NCBI RefSeq assembly: GCF_026627255.1
Contig: NZ_JAPNLM010000004.1
Coordinates: 323,589-387,588, forward strand
Reading direction: 5' to 3'
Source of the DNA: Streptomyces antarcticus
GTDB lineage: Bacteria > Actinomycetota > Actinomycetes > Streptomycetales > Streptomycetaceae
Length of the DNA stretch: 64,000 nucleotides
Part shown: positions 1-9,330 of the stretch, in pieces
How the letters are laid out: the number at the start of each line of letters is the position of its first letter
Position numbering within the stretch: position 1 is the first letter of the stretch
Notes under the pieces: generated by a model
Told to the model about the DNA's origin: nothing
Database searches by the model: none
Seen by the model: only the letters and a program-made list of their open reading frames with translations
Translations under genes and position numbers: made by a program

Positions 1-24
1 TGGTCGGGGCTCGGCGGTAGCCGG

Positions 25-684
25 TCAGGGCTTGGTGGCGGTGAGGACGCCGATCTTGTCGAGGCGGTGTTCTGGATTGTTCTGCGCGTCCCGCCAGAAG
101 TTGCCCGCCGCGTCGTCCTCCGGCGTGAGGCAGGTGGTCACCGTGATCATCGCCCGGGTAGGCGCCGCGCCGGGAGAGCCGGGTACCGCGGCGCGCTGCG
201 CGGCCATCGAGGCCTGCGCGCGGAAGGACGTCGTCCGGGTCGCGGTGATCGTGTACTGGTACGTCACGCCGCCGGCCGTGACGAACACGGACGCGCCCGT
301 CGGCAGCGACGGCAGGGCCCGCAGCGGCCCGCCCGCAGTGATCCGGTGCCCGGTCACGATGTAGTTGCCCACGTCGCCGGGTCCGACCCCGCCGCCGGGA
401 CCGTACGGGCTGGCCGCGCCCCCCTGGTCCTGGATCCGGGTGCCCGGCGCGTCGTCGGGGCTGCCCGGGTACGGGATCACGGGCAGCCCGGACACCCCGA
501 TGGCGGGGATCGACAGCGAGGCCGTCTGTACGAGCGCGGCGGCCCGGGCGGGCGCGGAGGCGGACCCGGACGGGAACGCGGGCGCGCTCGGAGCCGCCAG
601 CAGGACGACGAGCGCGGCGCCGGCGAGAGCCGCGGGCATGGTACGGGAGGCGAGGAACGGCATTCGGGTCATGGCGGCGTCCAT
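25..684 (-). CDS. Sortase family transpeptidase (class E/F-like)
   Basis: Predicted membrane-anchored or secreted sortase of about 219 aa, which would cleave sorting signals and attach proteins to the cell envelope. A hydrophobic N-terminal segment (roughly residues 12-34) is followed by a low-complexity linker and the sortase beta-barrel. The catalytic His is seen in VTGHRITAGGPL, the Cys in ITVTTCLTP, and a candidate catalytic Arg in HRLDKIG near the C-terminus. The start is taken at the ATG at 684; in-frame ATGs at 672 and 663 are alternatives that keep the signal segment. The frame stays open much further upstream, but that stretch is Arg/Pro-rich and looks non-coding. No sorting substrate with an LPxTG-like tail is seen nearby. 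Confidence 0.8.
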   Translation of the reverse strand: MDAAMTRMPFLASRTMPAALAGAALVVLLAAPSAPAFPSGSASAPARAAALVQTASLSIPAIGVSGLPVIPYPGSPDDAPGTRIQDQGGAASPYGPGGGVGPGDVGNYIVTGHRITAGGPLRALPSLPTGASVFVTAGGVTYQYTITATRTTSFRAQASMAAQRAAVPGSPGAAPTRAMITVTTCLTPEDDAAGNFWRDAQNNPEHRLDKIGVLTATKP

Positions 685-710
685 GGGTCGGCCGGGCCGC
701 GCGGGGTCAG

Positions 711-1491
711 TCAGGCCCGGTTGGCCCTTCCAGCGTCGCACGCGGCAGCGGATGCGGCAGCGGCAGAGCGGCACCGGCCCGCCGGGACCCCGGGCCGCTT
801 CGTGACGGCCACCACCCGATGATCCCCTGCTGCCGCCCAGGGCCGGTACCACCGGATGCGCCGCTCGGCCGGATGTACGGTGCCCAGGCTGCCACCGGCC
901 GCCCAGTAGAGCCAGACCAGGCCGACCGCCGCTGCCACGGCAGAGGGGCAAGGCCGGTCCGTGCGCGGGCCGTTGCCGACCCGCAGGCGAGAGCCCGGCC
1001 GGCGGCGCCGCGGGCAGGCGGGGATGGCATGGGCCAGCCCCAGCCCCATGCCGAGGAAACCGCACTCCATCAGCAGCCCCTCCCACGCCGGCACACCCGG
1101 ATCCCCGGCCCCACCCCCGCCACCGCCATCGCCCCGCGAGTCACCGCCCGCGTCCAGGAGCGCACCGATGACGCCGAACGGCAGGAGCGAGACGAGGAAC
1201 CCCGACCCCACTCAGGCGCCAGAGCGCGACCGGCGCCCCCGGTATCCGCTTCCCCCACGGCCGCAGCAGGGCGAGCGCCGGCGTGATGCCGATCGCCGCC
1301 ATGCCGATCGCCGCTATGCCGATCGTGACGGTGTTGAGGGCCAGCCACTCCGCCACGCCGAACCCCCGGCCGGCGGGGAGCACCCCGACGAGGGAGCCGA
1401 CCACCCACAACACCATGATCAGGAGGTACGGGGTCAGCGCCAGCGCCGCCCCGCAGGCCGCCCGCCGGCCACACCTGTCCCATCGGTCCAT
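711..1491 (-). pseudogene. Frameshifted multi-pass membrane protein
   Basis: Remnant or mis-sequenced integral membrane protein. A start ATG at 1491 has a strong ribosome site (GGAGGGGGAG) just before it. The frame encodes two clear membrane helices (LTPYLLIMVLWVVGSL and TVTIGIAAIGMAAIGITPAL). Near 1205 the hydrophobic reading moves to another frame, which carries FLVSLLPFGVIGALL, GFLGMGLGLAHAIPA and AVAAAVGLVWLYWAAGG. Joined, the two frames give one plausible 5-6 helix protein of a type common in Streptomyces, function unknown. After about 840 the frame turns Arg/Pro-rich, so the C-terminus may also be lost. A sequencing indel is the main alternative. Confidence 0.6.
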
Positions 1492-1773
1492 TCGAACTCC
1501 CCCTCCAGCAGCAGGAATTCCATGCTCCAACGCCACCGGGCCCGGCCACGTCCCCCACCGGAGCGATCGGTCTCCCCCGCCCGGGGGAGAGCGCCGAAGG
1601 GGAGATCGTGCCGGTCCGCGACCACCGGGATTCGCGATCATGGCCGGATGTGTCTCCCCAGCCCCGGAACGCATCACGAATGATCCCTCGCCGCACGCCA
1701 CCCGTGGCTTACGATCTCGGCGGACGGTCTCGTCCCGCGACCGCCGCACGCCCCGCACTCGTGGAGGTCAACC

Positions 1774-2613
1774 GTGTTCCGGACGGCCAGAGGAAACCGC
1801 AGCAGCTTCCGCATCCGCACCGCAGCCGGCGCCGCCGCGGCGTGCGCGCTCCTCGTCGCGGGCTGTTCCTCCGGTGGCGAGGGGGCCGGTGAGGCGGCCG
1901 GCGGGGTCCCCGTCGTCGAGAAGGGCCACCTGACCACCTGCACCCACCTGCCCTACCCGCCGTTCCAGTTCGAGCAGGACGGCAAGGTCGTCGGTTTCGA
2001 CGTGGCCCTGGTCGACCTTGTCGCGAGCAGGCTCAAGGTCGAGCAGAAGATCCTCGACACGCCCTTCGAGAACTTCAAGACGGGCGCCTTCCTGAACTCC
2101 GGCGAGTGCGACCTCGCCGCGGCCGGCATGACCATCACCGACGAGCGCAAGAAGAACGTCGACTTCTCCGTCCCGTACTTCGACGCGACGCAGGCGCTCC
2201 TCGCCACCAAGAAGAGCGGCGTCACCTCCCTCGCCGACGTCAAGGCCACGTCGAAGAAGCTGGGAGCCCAGGCCGAGACCACCGGCGAGAGCTACGCCAA
2301 GGCCCAGGGCTTCGACCCGGTCGCCTTCGAAAGCTCGGACGCGGTGCTCAACGGGCTGCGCACGGGGCAGGTCGACGCGGTGGTCATCGACTACCCGGTC
2401 GTCCAGGGATGGCTCAAGGACCCCAAGAACGCCGCCGAGTTCGCGCTCGGACAGAGCATCGAGACCGGTGAGCAGTACGGCTTCTCGGTGAAGAAGGGCA
2501 ACACCGCCCTCGTGGCGGCGATCGACAAGGCGATCACGGACGCCAAGGCCGACGGCACCTACAAGAAGCTGTACGAGCAGTGGATCGGGCCGCTGCCCCA
2601 GGCCACGCCGTGA
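1774..2613 (+). CDS. Polar amino acid ABC transporter substrate-binding lipoprotein
   Basis: Extracytoplasmic solute receptor (SBP_bac_3 family, 279 aa) feeding the permease and ATPase directly downstream. A signal peptide ends in a lipobox LVAGC with the lipidated Cys at residue 31. The family signature region LPYPPFQFEQDGKVVGFDVAL follows, with the periplasmic-binding fold typical of glutamate/glutamine/basic amino acid receptors. The GTG start at 1774 is preceded by GTGGAGG. Its stop overlaps the GTG of the permease (GTGA), so the three genes form one operon. The exact amino acid cannot be told from sequence. Confidence 0.9.
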   Translation: MFRTARGNRSSFRIRTAAGAAAACALLVAGCSSGGEGAGEAAGGVPVVEKGHLTTCTHLPYPPFQFEQDGKVVGFDVALVDLVASRLKVEQKILDTPFENFKTGAFLNSGECDLAAAGMTITDERKKNVDFSVPYFDATQALLATKKSGVTSLADVKATSKKLGAQAETTGESYAKAQGFDPVAFESSDAVLNGLRTGQVDAVVIDYPVVQGWLKDPKNAAEFALGQSIETGEQYGFSVKKGNTALVAAIDKAITDAKADGTYKKLYEQWIGPLPQATP

Positions 2614-3410
2614 CGTCCCGCCTGACCCGGCGGCAGCGGCGCCGGATCTCGCAGGGCATCCAGTACGCGGTCTTCGTCGCCGTGCTGGTCCTGATCGGTG
2701 TCCTTGCCGACTGGGACCGGCTCCAGAACCAGTTCGCGCAGAAGGACCTGGCACTCCGCCTCTTCCCGGAGATCATCACCACCGCTCTGCGCAACACGGT
2801 GATCTACACGATGTCCGGGTTCCTGCTCGGCCTGGTGCTCGGCCTGGTCATCGCGATGATGAGGCTGTCCTCGGTAGCCCCCTACCGGTGGGTCGCGAGC
2901 GTCTACATCGAGCTGTTCCGGGGCCTCCCCGCCCTGCTGATCTTCATCTTCGTGGGCGTGGCGGTACCGCTGGCGTTCCCCGGCACCGAGATCCCCGGCG
3001 GTACGTACGGCAAGGTGGCCCTCGGTCTCGGCCTGGTGGCGGCGGCGTACATGGCGGAAACGATTCGGGCCGGCATCCAGGCGGTTCCCAAGGGGCAGAT
3101 GGAGGCGGCCCGTTCACTGGGCTTCTCGCACGCCCGCGCCATGGTGTCCGTGATCATCCCGCAGGCCTTCCGCATCGTCATCCCGCCGCTGACGAACGAA
3201 CTGGTCCTGCTGTTCAAGGACTCCTCGCTGGTGCTGTTCCTGGGCGTGACCCTGCAGGAGCGGGAACTGACGAAGTTCGGACGGGACCTCGCCAGCCAGA
3301 CCGCGAACTCCACCCCCATCCTCGTCGCCGGCCTCTGCTACCTCCTGGTGACCGTGCCGCTGAGCTTCGTGGTGCGCCGCCTCGAGGCCCGCGCGGACAA
3401 GGCCGTGTGA
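2610..3410 (+). CDS. Polar amino acid ABC transporter permease
   Basis: Inner-membrane permease (266 aa, HisM/GlnP type) of the amino acid importer. The start is the GTG at 2610, overlapping the stop of the binding protein; the frame is open 30 bases further upstream but translational coupling favours this start. Membrane helices are evident at about residues 19-37, 55-80, 93-115, 128-145, 185-210 and 235-255. The EAA loop that docks to the ATPase reads [20 protein letters not shown]. Short spacing (7 nt) to the ATPase gene completes the cassette. Only one permease gene is present, so a homodimer is likely. Confidence 0.92.
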   Translation: MTSRLTRRQRRRISQGIQYAVFVAVLVLIGVLADWDRLQNQFAQKDLALRLFPEIITTALRNTVIYTMSGFLLGLVLGLVIAMMRLSSVAPYRWVASVYIELFRGLPALLIFIFVGVAVPLAFPGTEIPGGTYGKVALGLGLVAAAYMAETIRAGIQAVPKGQMEAARSLGFSHARAMVSVIIPQAFRIVIPPLTNELVLLFKDSSLVLFLGVTLQERELTKFGRDLASQTANSTPILVAGLCYLLVTVPLSFVVRRLEARADKAV

Positions 3411-3417
3411 GGACCAG

Positions 3418-4266
3418 ATGCCACGGAAGACGGAAGCGGTGGACGACACGATGGCCACGGACCGCCCGGAGATCGAGATCCGGGGACTGCACAAGTCCTT
3501 CGGTGACAACCACGTGCTGCGCGGGATCGACCTGGAGGTCGCCCGAGGCGAGGTGGTGTGCGTCATCGGGCCCTCGGGCTCGGGCAAGTCGACGCTGCTG
3601 CGCTGTGTGAACCTGCTGGAGGAGCCGAGCGGGGGACAGGTCTTCGTGGGAGGCACCGAGGTCACCGACCTCGACGTCGACATCGACGCCGTACGCCGCC
3701 GCATCGGCATGGTCTTCCAGCAGTTCAACCTCTTCCCGCACGTGAGCGTCACGGAGAACCTCACCCTGCCCCAGCGCCGGGTGCTGGGCAGGGACAAGGC
3801 GCGGTCCGCCGCCGTCGCCCTGGAGAACCTGAAACGCGTCGGGCTCGCCGACAAGGCCGACGCCTACCCGGCACAGCTGTCCGGCGGCCAGCAGCAGCGG
3901 GTGGCCATCGCGCGGGCCCTGTCGATGGGGCCGGAGGTGATGCTCTTCGACGAGCCGACGTCGGCGCTCGACCCCGAACTCGTCGGCGAGGTGCTGTCGG
4001 TGATGCGGGTACTGGCGGGCGAGGGCATGACGATGATGGTCGTCACCCACGAGATGAGCTTCGCCCGCGAGGTCGCGGACCGCGTCGTGTTCATGGACGG
4101 CGGAGTCATCGTCGAGCAGGGCCCGGCGGCGCAGGTGGTCGGCCACCCGCGGCAGGAGCGCACCCGGAACTTCCTCAACCGCATCCTGGACCCGGCGGCG
4201 GCCGGCGCACCCGCCGACGACGGCCGCCGGCCGAGGGCGGAGGACGGCGGGTCCGGCACGGGGTGA
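3418..4266 (+). CDS. Polar amino acid ABC transporter ATP-binding protein
   Basis: Cytoplasmic ATPase (282 aa) energising the amino acid importer. Walker A is GPSGSGKST (about residues 51-59), the Q-loop lies in [11 protein letters not shown], the signature is [15 protein letters not shown] (about 154-168), Walker B is [13 protein letters not shown] (about 174-186), and the switch His sits in VVTHEMSF. The match to GlnQ/HisP/ArtP-type ATPases is clear. The ATG at 3418 gives a 12-residue leader; the ATG at 3451 (MATDRPE) is an equally good start. The last 30 or so residues are Ala/Asp/Arg-rich and probably disordered. It is last in the operon. Confidence 0.92.
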   Translation: MPRKTEAVDDTMATDRPEIEIRGLHKSFGDNHVLRGIDLEVARGEVVCVIGPSGSGKSTLLRCVNLLEEPSGGQVFVGGTEVTDLDVDIDAVRRRIGMVFQQFNLFPHVSVTENLTLPQRRVLGRDKARSAAVALENLKRVGLADKADAYPAQLSGGQQQRVAIARALSMGPEVMLFDEPTSALDPELVGEVLSVMRVLAGEGMTMMVVTHEMSFAREVADRVVFMDGGVIVEQGPAAQVVGHPRQERTRNFLNRILDPAAAGAPADDGRRPRAEDGGSGTG

Positions 4267-4289
4267 CCCCCACCCCCACGGCGAAGCCG

Positions 4290-4660
4290 CCGCGGCGCAG
4301 CTCATCGCCGTCACGGGGCTGACGGCGCCGACCTGCCCGCGGGCGGCCTGGACGCGGTCCGGCCGCAGTCCGTGACGGTGTTCGCCGTCCTCGTCCTCGG
4401 GGCTTCGCCACCGGCATCACGTTCCACCTGACGTACCGGATCATCGCCGACGAGGGCGCGACCAACGCCGCCACCGTCGGCTACCCGCTACCCGCTACCC
4501 GCTACCCGCTACCCGCTACCCGCTACCCGCTACCCGCTACCCGCTGCCGGTGGTGTCGGTGGCGCTCGGCGCCATGGTGCTGGGCGAGGAACTCGGCCCG
4601 TGCGTCCTCGCGGGCATGGCGGTGGTGCTCGTAGGGGTCGCCATGACCCGGCACGAGCCC
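4290..4660 (+). pseudogene. EamA/DMT-family transporter remnant (C-terminal half)
   Basis: The + strand carries recognisable pieces of the C-terminal EamA domain in different frames: VTVFAVLVLG, then GFATGITFHLTYRIIADEGATNAATVGY, then VVSVALGAMVLGEELGPCVLAGMAVVLVGVAMTR. At least two frame changes are needed: a one-base loss near 4411 and the expanded heptanucleotide repeat at 4481-4543. No start or N-terminal helices are present, because the upstream DNA is the amino acid ABC operon. The gene is therefore a broken fragment of a drug/metabolite transporter. Family membership is inferred from the pattern of small and hydrophobic residues in the last two helices. Confidence 0.65.
4481..4543. repeat. 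Heptanucleotide tandem repeat, 9 copies of CTACCCG
   Basis: Nine perfect, uninterrupted copies of the 7-base unit CTACCCG lie inside the EamA remnant. They sit where an intact gene would have a single copy within a Gly-Tyr-x-Leu-Pro-Val stretch. Eight extra copies add 56 bases, which is not a multiple of three, so the tract throws the gene out of frame. Copy numbers of 1, 4, 7 or 10 would restore the local frame. Confidence 0.95.
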
Positions 4661-4746
4661 GCCGGGCCGCCCCGGGCCCCGCGGCCCCGCCCGCCCGGGC
4701 CGCGGCCGAGGGCGTCACCGAGGCCCGCGTTCGCACCTCCCGACGC

Positions 4747-4780
4747 GTTCGTGCTCCGGCCCGCGAGCCGGAGCACGAAC
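4747..4780 (-). terminator. Hairpin terminator after the chitinase gene
   Basis: Perfect 14-bp inverted repeat (GTTCGTGCTCCGGC and its complement) with a 6-base loop, starting 11 bases past the chitinase stop codon. No U-tract follows, as is usual in Streptomyces. It also lies between the EamA remnant and the convergent chitinase, so it may act in both directions. Confidence 0.75.
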
Positions 4781-4791
4781 GGCGGTCCGGG

Positions 4792-6468
4792 TCAGCCGGT
4801 GAAGCCGGCCGTGATGGAGGTGAACTGCCAGTCGCTCTGGGCGATGCCGGAGCAGGTCTCCTGAAGCCCGCCGCCCGGGCAGCCGCGGTCGCGGTTGACG
4901 GACCAGAAGGCGAGCCGGGCGATGTGGTGGGAGTTGGCCCAGTCGCGGATCCCGGTCCAGTTCTGGACCGTGGTGGTTTCCTGGGTGTCGCTGATGCCGT
5001 TCATCCCGGAGATGCCGATGTGCGCGTAGGCCGTGGCGTCGTCCCAGCCGAAGGTGGACCTGAGCTTGGTCTTGAGCCCCTCGGTCGCGCTGACGGTGCT
5101 GGCGTACATGTCCGTCGACGCGTTGCCGAAGTCGAACGGCATGATGGTGAACACGTCGATGTCGGCGCCCAGGACCTTGGCCTGCTCGATCAGGCGGTTG
5201 CCCCACGAGGTGGGTCCCGTGGTGCTGGTCCCGAAGGTCAGGATGGTCTTGATGCCTGGGTTGTTCTGCTTGACGATCTTGAGGGCGCCGAGCACGCGGT
5301 CCTGGACCACCGCGTTCTCGAACTCGTCCGTGTTCTCGATGTCGACGTCGATGGCCTTCAGCCCGTACGCGTCGATCACCTTCTGGTAGGCGCCGGCCAG
5401 GGCCTCCGGGGTGGCGCAGTTGGGGCCCAGTTTGGTGCCCTGCCAGCCGCCGATGGACGGGACGATGTCGCCGCCCGCCGCCCGGATCGCGTCGACCGTG
5501 CTCTGGTCCGCCCCGCCCGTCAGCGGGCGCTGGCCGTCCCAGGCCGGGTTGCACCCGCCGGAGGACAGGATGAAGGCCATGGTGAACCACTTCACCCCGG
5601 TCGCGTTCATCACCGTGGTCGCGCTCGGCGGGTTGCCCCAGCCGAGGTACAGGTACGGCGCCGCCTGCTTGAAGCCGGCCGGCACGGGTCCGTCGTCGGT
5701 GGTGGCGGCGGCGCTGTTGGACACCGGCGAGGTGTTGCCCGCCAGGTCGCGGGCGCGCACCGTGAAGGAGTACGCGGTGCGGGGGGAGAGGCCGGTGACG
5801 GTCGCGCCGGTGGTGGTGGACGTGGCCACCTTGTCGGCGCCCCGGTAGACGTCGTAACCGGTGACGCCGACGTTGTCGGTGGAGGCCGTCCAGGCGAGCG
5901 AGACGCTGGAGGAGGTCTTCCCGGTGGGGGCGAGGCTGCCCGGCGCGGTGGGGGCGACGGTGTCCGCGCCGCCACCGGGTCCGTCGAGGGTGACGTCGTC
6001 GGCGTAGTACGTTCCCTGCCCGTACCAGCCGTTGAGGTAGATCTGCGCGCTGGTCTGCGAGGCGCCGGTGGTGAAGGAGACGGTGAGCTTGGTGTAGGCG
6101 CCGGCCGAGGTTGTCCAGGTGGAGGTTCCGCCGGTGACGCCGAGGTACACGTAACTGCCGCGGACCCATGCGGACAGCGTGTACGCGGTGTTCGGCAGGA
6201 CGGCCACGGTCTGCGTGCACTTGGCGGTGTCGGCCGCGCCCGCGGCGCCGGCCAGCGCCTTGCCGCCCCCGTGCACGGGGGAGCTCACGACCGAGCCCAG
6301 GCCTCCGCCGCAGGACCAGCCAGCCGTCGTGCCGGACTCGAAGTCGCCGTTCGTGAGGATGTTCGCGCCGAACGCGGAGCCGGGAGAGGTCAGTACCGCG
6401 GCCGCGCCGAGCAGGGTGGCACCCAGGCCGCAGGCGAGGCGGGTGCGGGTGCGGATGCGGGTACGCAA
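4792..6468 (-). CDS. Secreted GH18 chitinase with carbohydrate-binding and fibronectin III domains
   Basis: Extracellular chitinase (558 aa) hydrolysing chitin to chito-oligosaccharides. The start is a TTG at 6468, chosen because GGAGG lies 7 bases upstream and a signal peptide follows at once (Arg-rich n-region, hydrophobic core, cleavage near SAFG-AN at about residue 35). Residues 36-165 look like a jelly-roll carbohydrate-binding module ([14 protein letters not shown] to [10 protein letters not shown]). A fibronectin III domain covers about 170-255, and the GH18 barrel about 265-558. The catalytic DxDxE motif reads IDVDIEN, near residue 373. The architecture matches known Streptomyces family 18 chitinases. 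The promoter at 6594-6636 points to chitin/GlcNAc control. Confidence 0.93.
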   Translation of the reverse strand: MRTRIRTRTRLACGLGATLLGAAAVLTSPGSAFGANILTNGDFESGTTAGWSCGGGLGSVVSSPVHGGGKALAGAAGAADTAKCTQTVAVLPNTAYTLSAWVRGSYVYLGVTGGTSTWTTSAGAYTKLTVSFTTGASQTSAQIYLNGWYGQGTYYADDVTLDGPGGGADTVAPTAPGSLAPTGKTSSSVSLAWTASTDNVGVTGYDVYRGADKVATSTTTGATVTGLSPRTAYSFTVRARDLAGNTSPVSNSAAATTDDGPVPAGFKQAAPYLYLGWGNPPSATTVMNATGVKWFTMAFILSSGGCNPAWDGQRPLTGGADQSTVDAIRAAGGDIVPSIGGWQGTKLGPNCATPEALAGAYQKVIDAYGLKAIDVDIENTDEFENAVVQDRVLGALKIVKQNNPGIKTILTFGTSTTGPTSWGNRLIEQAKVLGADIDVFTIMPFDFGNASTDMYASTVSATEGLKTKLRSTFGWDDATAYAHIGISGMNGISDTQETTTVQNWTGIRDWANSHHIARLAFWSVNRDRGCPGGGLQETCSGIAQSDWQFTSITAGFTG

Positions 6469-6593
6469 GGAAGTGCCTCCGTGGGGGGAGTGACGGGGAA
6501 CGCGAGACGTGGCGTACGGCCGCCGGAAGGGGTGTCCCGTGAGGGCGGTGGGCCTGGTGGGGGGAGCCGATGCCTGACCGCCGTGTGACCGGG

Positions 6594-6636
6594 AACCTAT
6601 TGCTCCGGATGGCCCGCCGTCAACAGGTCTGGACCA
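6594..6636 (-). promoter_or_regulatory. Chitinase promoter with DasR-like (dre) operator
   Basis: On the minus strand, TTGACG (6618-6623) and TAGGTT (6594-6599) are separated by 18 bases and fit a housekeeping-type -35/-10 pair. Immediately upstream, 6625-6636 reads TGGTCCAGACCT. This matches the core of the DasR-responsive element (TGGTCTAGACCA) and the 12-bp element known from Streptomyces chitinase promoters. Only one copy was noticed. The predicted start of transcription is about 120 bases before the TTG start codon. Confidence 0.7.
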
Positions 6637-6732
6637 ACTTCCGGCCATCGGGCGCCGCCTGACCGCCCGGCACCCATGGCCGCCAACACGGGGTGAGCCC
6701 GTCGGCCTCGCCACGTACCGGCCGCGGCGGAC

Positions 6733-7212
6733 TCAGGCCCCCGTGGTCGATCCCGGCCGGACGATCATCAGTACGGTCACGGTGGCCCAGAGCAGGTTGA
6801 ACACCCCCGTGTACATGCCCAGTCGCCGCGCGGCCCGCCCCGCGGCCTCGGCGTCCGGCCCGCCCTCCGCGCCGTCGAGGGCGGCCAGCAGGGAGCTCTG
6901 CCGTGGCAGGACGAGCGCGGCCAGCACGGCAGCGGCGGCGACGGTGAGGGCGATCGACGCCAGGAGCCAGGGACTGCCGAGGACGTGCAGGCTGTTGGCG
7001 GTCGCCAGGCCGAACACCGGTACCGCGACCGCGACCACGGAGTAGACCTGGCAGATGCGGTGCAGGGTCAGCACCGTGGCACGGGCCGTCGCGTCGTCGG
7101 GCGCGGCCAGGGCGCGGCGGGCGGACGGCGGGAACATGCTGGCGGCCACGGTCACGGGCCCGATGGTGATGATGGCGGCCAGGACGTGGACGGTCAGGAG
7201 GAACTTCGTCAT
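6733..7212 (-). CDS. DUF2269-type integral membrane protein
   Basis: Four-helix membrane protein of 159 aa. Helices are visible at about residues 4-26 (LLTVHVLAAIITIGPVTVAA), 52-75, 80-102 and 132-152. A conserved His in the first helix (TVHVLAA) and Arg-His-Arg-type loops resemble the DUF2269 family of predicted integral membrane proteins, which has no established function. The ATG at 7212 directly begins the first helix. It lies 167 bases downstream of the DJ-1/PfpI gene on the same strand and could be co-transcribed. The last residues are short and polar. Confidence 0.7.
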   Translation of the reverse strand: MTKFLLTVHVLAAIITIGPVTVAASMFPPSARRALAAPDDATARATVLTLHRICQVYSVVAVAVPVFGLATANSLHVLGSPWLLASIALTVAAAAVLAALVLPRQSSLLAALDGAEGGPDAEAAGRAARRLGMYTGVFNLLWATVTVLMIVRPGSTTGA

Positions 7213-7378
7213 GACGGGTGCGGTGCTTTCGCTGGGCGACGGGCGCTGGGCGCCGGGCGACGGGCGCCGGGCGCGGCGGTCGGTGAGTGCGGGGGAACGA
7301 GGTCGGGGGCCGGTGACGGCGCGGGTTGGAGACGGCCGTAGCCGGTGACGGCCGGGCGGGTGTCGGTGGCTACGGGTG

Positions 7379-8047
7379 TCAGAAGCCGGCCGGGACCGGC
7401 CCGGCGGCGCGCCAGACGGTGCCCCGGCGTTCGTGGGCGAAGAGCTGCTCGACGGCGTGGGCGATCCGGGGGCCGATCTCGCGCTCCAGCAGGTACAGGC
7501 CCAGGTCCAGGCCCGAGGTGACGCCCGCCCCCGTCACCAGGTCTCCGTCGTCGACGACGCGTGCGCCGACCGCGATCACACCGGCGGTCTCCAGCAGGTG
7601 GAGGCCGAGGTGGTTCGTCGTGGCGTGCCGACCCGCGATCAGCCCGGCCGCCGCGAGGATCGCGGAACCTCCGCACACGGTGGCCACGGTCGTGCCGGGG
7701 CGACCCAGGGCTTCCCCGAGCAGGGCCGGCAGCCCCGTCCGCAGGGAACGGGCGAGCACGGCGGGGACGGAGTCCCCGCTCCCCGCGTCCCCCGCGCCCG
7801 CGGGATCGCCGAGCGGGCCCACCGCTCCCGGTACGACGACGAGGTCCGCGCGTCGCGGGTCGAGCGCCGCCGTGGCCCGCAGGGTCAGGAGCCCCGAGCC
7901 GCTGGGCACCTCGCGCGGGCCCTCCGCCGAGACCAGCTCCACGCGGAGCGTGCCCGGCGCCGCCATCCCGCCGGCGAACAGGACCTCGTAGGGGGCGATG
8001 ACGTCCAGCGGGTCGAATCCGTCGAACAGCACGATCTGGCACAGCAT
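7379..8047 (-). CDS. DJ-1/PfpI family protein (isonitrile-hydratase-like)
   Basis: Cytoplasmic class I glutamine-amidotransferase-like fold, 222 aa. The N-terminus (CQIVLFDGFDPLDVIAPYEVL) and the nucleophile elbow ATVCGGSAILA carry the family hallmarks, with Cys in the elbow and the acidic residue of DGFDPLD. LGLYLLEREIG near the C-terminus matches the closing helix of GlxA/InhA-type proteins. The ATG at 8047 is preceded by an AGAGGAA ribosome site; the frame is open to 8230 but that part is Arg/Cys-rich noise. It is divergent from the GlxA-like regulator at 8283, whose sensor domain has the same fold. The substrate is unknown. Confidence 0.82.
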   Translation of the reverse strand: MLCQIVLFDGFDPLDVIAPYEVLFAGGMAAPGTLRVELVSAEGPREVPSGSGLLTLRATAALDPRRADLVVVPGAVGPLGDPAGAGDAGSGDSVPAVLARSLRTGLPALLGEALGRPGTTVATVCGGSAILAAAGLIAGRHATTNHLGLHLLETAGVIAVGARVVDDGDLVTGAGVTSGLDLGLYLLEREIGPRIAHAVEQLFAHERRGTVWRAAGPVPAGF

Positions 8048-8282
8048 CCGCGGCGGTTCCTCTCTGTCGCGGCCGGCGGGGATCCGCCGGCATCGGCATC
8101 GGCACCAGGAGCGGCGCCGACACCGACCGTAGTCAGCCGCGCGGCCGTGCTGTAGTGGCTGGAATGCCAGATGCCAACGGGTTCTGGCCAACACGTCCAA
8201 GAGCGCCTTGACCTGGGGCGTAAGAGGCATGAGAAGGCTTTCGGGGAGCTGGACGGTATCGGTGGTCTCCTATGGTTGGGCC

Positions 8283-9236
8283 ATGCACACCGTGGCAGTC
8301 CTCGCCCTGGACGGGGTCATCCCGTTCGACCTGTCCACCCCGATCGACGTGTTCGGCCGCACCCGGCTCCCCGACGGCCGCCCCGCCTACCGCGTCCGCG
8401 TGTGCGCGCCCGTCGAGGAGGTCGACGCCGGTGCCTTCACCCTGCGCGCGCCCTGGCCGCTCGCCGCGCTCGACGAGGCGGACACGATCATCGTCCCCGG
8501 CGTGAGCGACCCCTCGGCCCCCGTCCCCGACGAGGTCCTCGACGCACTGCGACGCGCTGCCGCCCACGGCACCCGCCTCGCGTCCATCTGCACGGGCGCG
8601 TTCGTCCTTGCCGCCACCGGACTCCTGGACGGGCTGCGGGCCACCACCCACTGGCTCGCCGCCCCCCAGCTCGCCGCCCTCCATCCCGCCGTCGACGTCG
8701 ACCCCGACGTGCTCTACGTGGACAACGGCCTGCTGCTCACCTCGGCCGGGGCCGCGGCCGGCCTGGACCTGTGCCTGCACCTGATCCGGTCCGACCTGGG
8801 CTCGGCCGTGGCCGCCGACGCCGCCCGCCTCGCCGTCATGCCCCTCGAACGGGAAGGCGGCCAGGCCCAGTTCATCGTCCACGAGCAGCCGCCGGCCCCG
8901 CGCGGCTCGGTGATCGAACCCCTCCTGAGGTGGATGGAGGACAACGCCCGCCGGGACCTGACCCTCGACGACCTCGCCGCGCGGGCGGGCATGAGCATCC
9001 GTACCCTGAACCGGCGCTTCCGCGAGCAGACCGGCACCTCCCCGCTCCAGTGGCTGCACCGTGCGCGGATCCGCCAGGCCCAGTACCTGCTGGAGACCAC
9101 CGCGCACCCCGTCGACCGGATCGCCACCCAGGTCGGCTTCGGATCGCCCACCGCCTTCCGGGACCGTTTCAAGCGCCTCGTCGGGACCAGCCCCCACGCC
9201 TACCGACGCGCTTTCCAGACGGCCCGCAGCGGCTGA
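8283..9236 (+). CDS. GlxA/FtrA-type transcriptional regulator (DJ-1 domain plus AraC HTH)
   Basis: Regulator of 317 aa. Residues 1-170 form a DJ-1/PfpI-like sensor (VAVLALDGVIPFDLSTPIDVF, with the elbow LASICTGAFVLAATG). Residues 215-312 form an AraC double helix-turn-helix (LTLDDLAARAGMSIRTLNRR and VDRIATQVGFGSPTAFRDRF). The chosen start is the ATG at 8283; a longer frame from 8208 adds a poorly conserved leader. The 235-bp gap to the divergent DJ-1 gene holds a short palindrome CTGGAATGCCAG (8159-8170) that could be an operator. By context it probably controls that gene. Confidence 0.88.
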   Translation: MHTVAVLALDGVIPFDLSTPIDVFGRTRLPDGRPAYRVRVCAPVEEVDAGAFTLRAPWPLAALDEADTIIVPGVSDPSAPVPDEVLDALRRAAAHGTRLASICTGAFVLAATGLLDGLRATTHWLAAPQLAALHPAVDVDPDVLYVDNGLLLTSAGAAAGLDLCLHLIRSDLGSAVAADAARLAVMPLEREGGQAQFIVHEQPPAPRGSVIEPLLRWMEDNARRDLTLDDLAARAGMSIRTLNRRFREQTGTSPLQWLHRARIRQAQYLLETTAHPVDRIATQVGFGSPTAFRDRFKRLVGTSPHAYRRAFQTARSG

Positions 9237-9330
9237 ACGCCGCTCGCCGTGTGAATACCGGGCGGCCGAAATATGATGAGGCGGGGTTTTCGTGCCAGGG
9301 CCCTGAAGCGGACGTACCTCGGAGCGCCCC

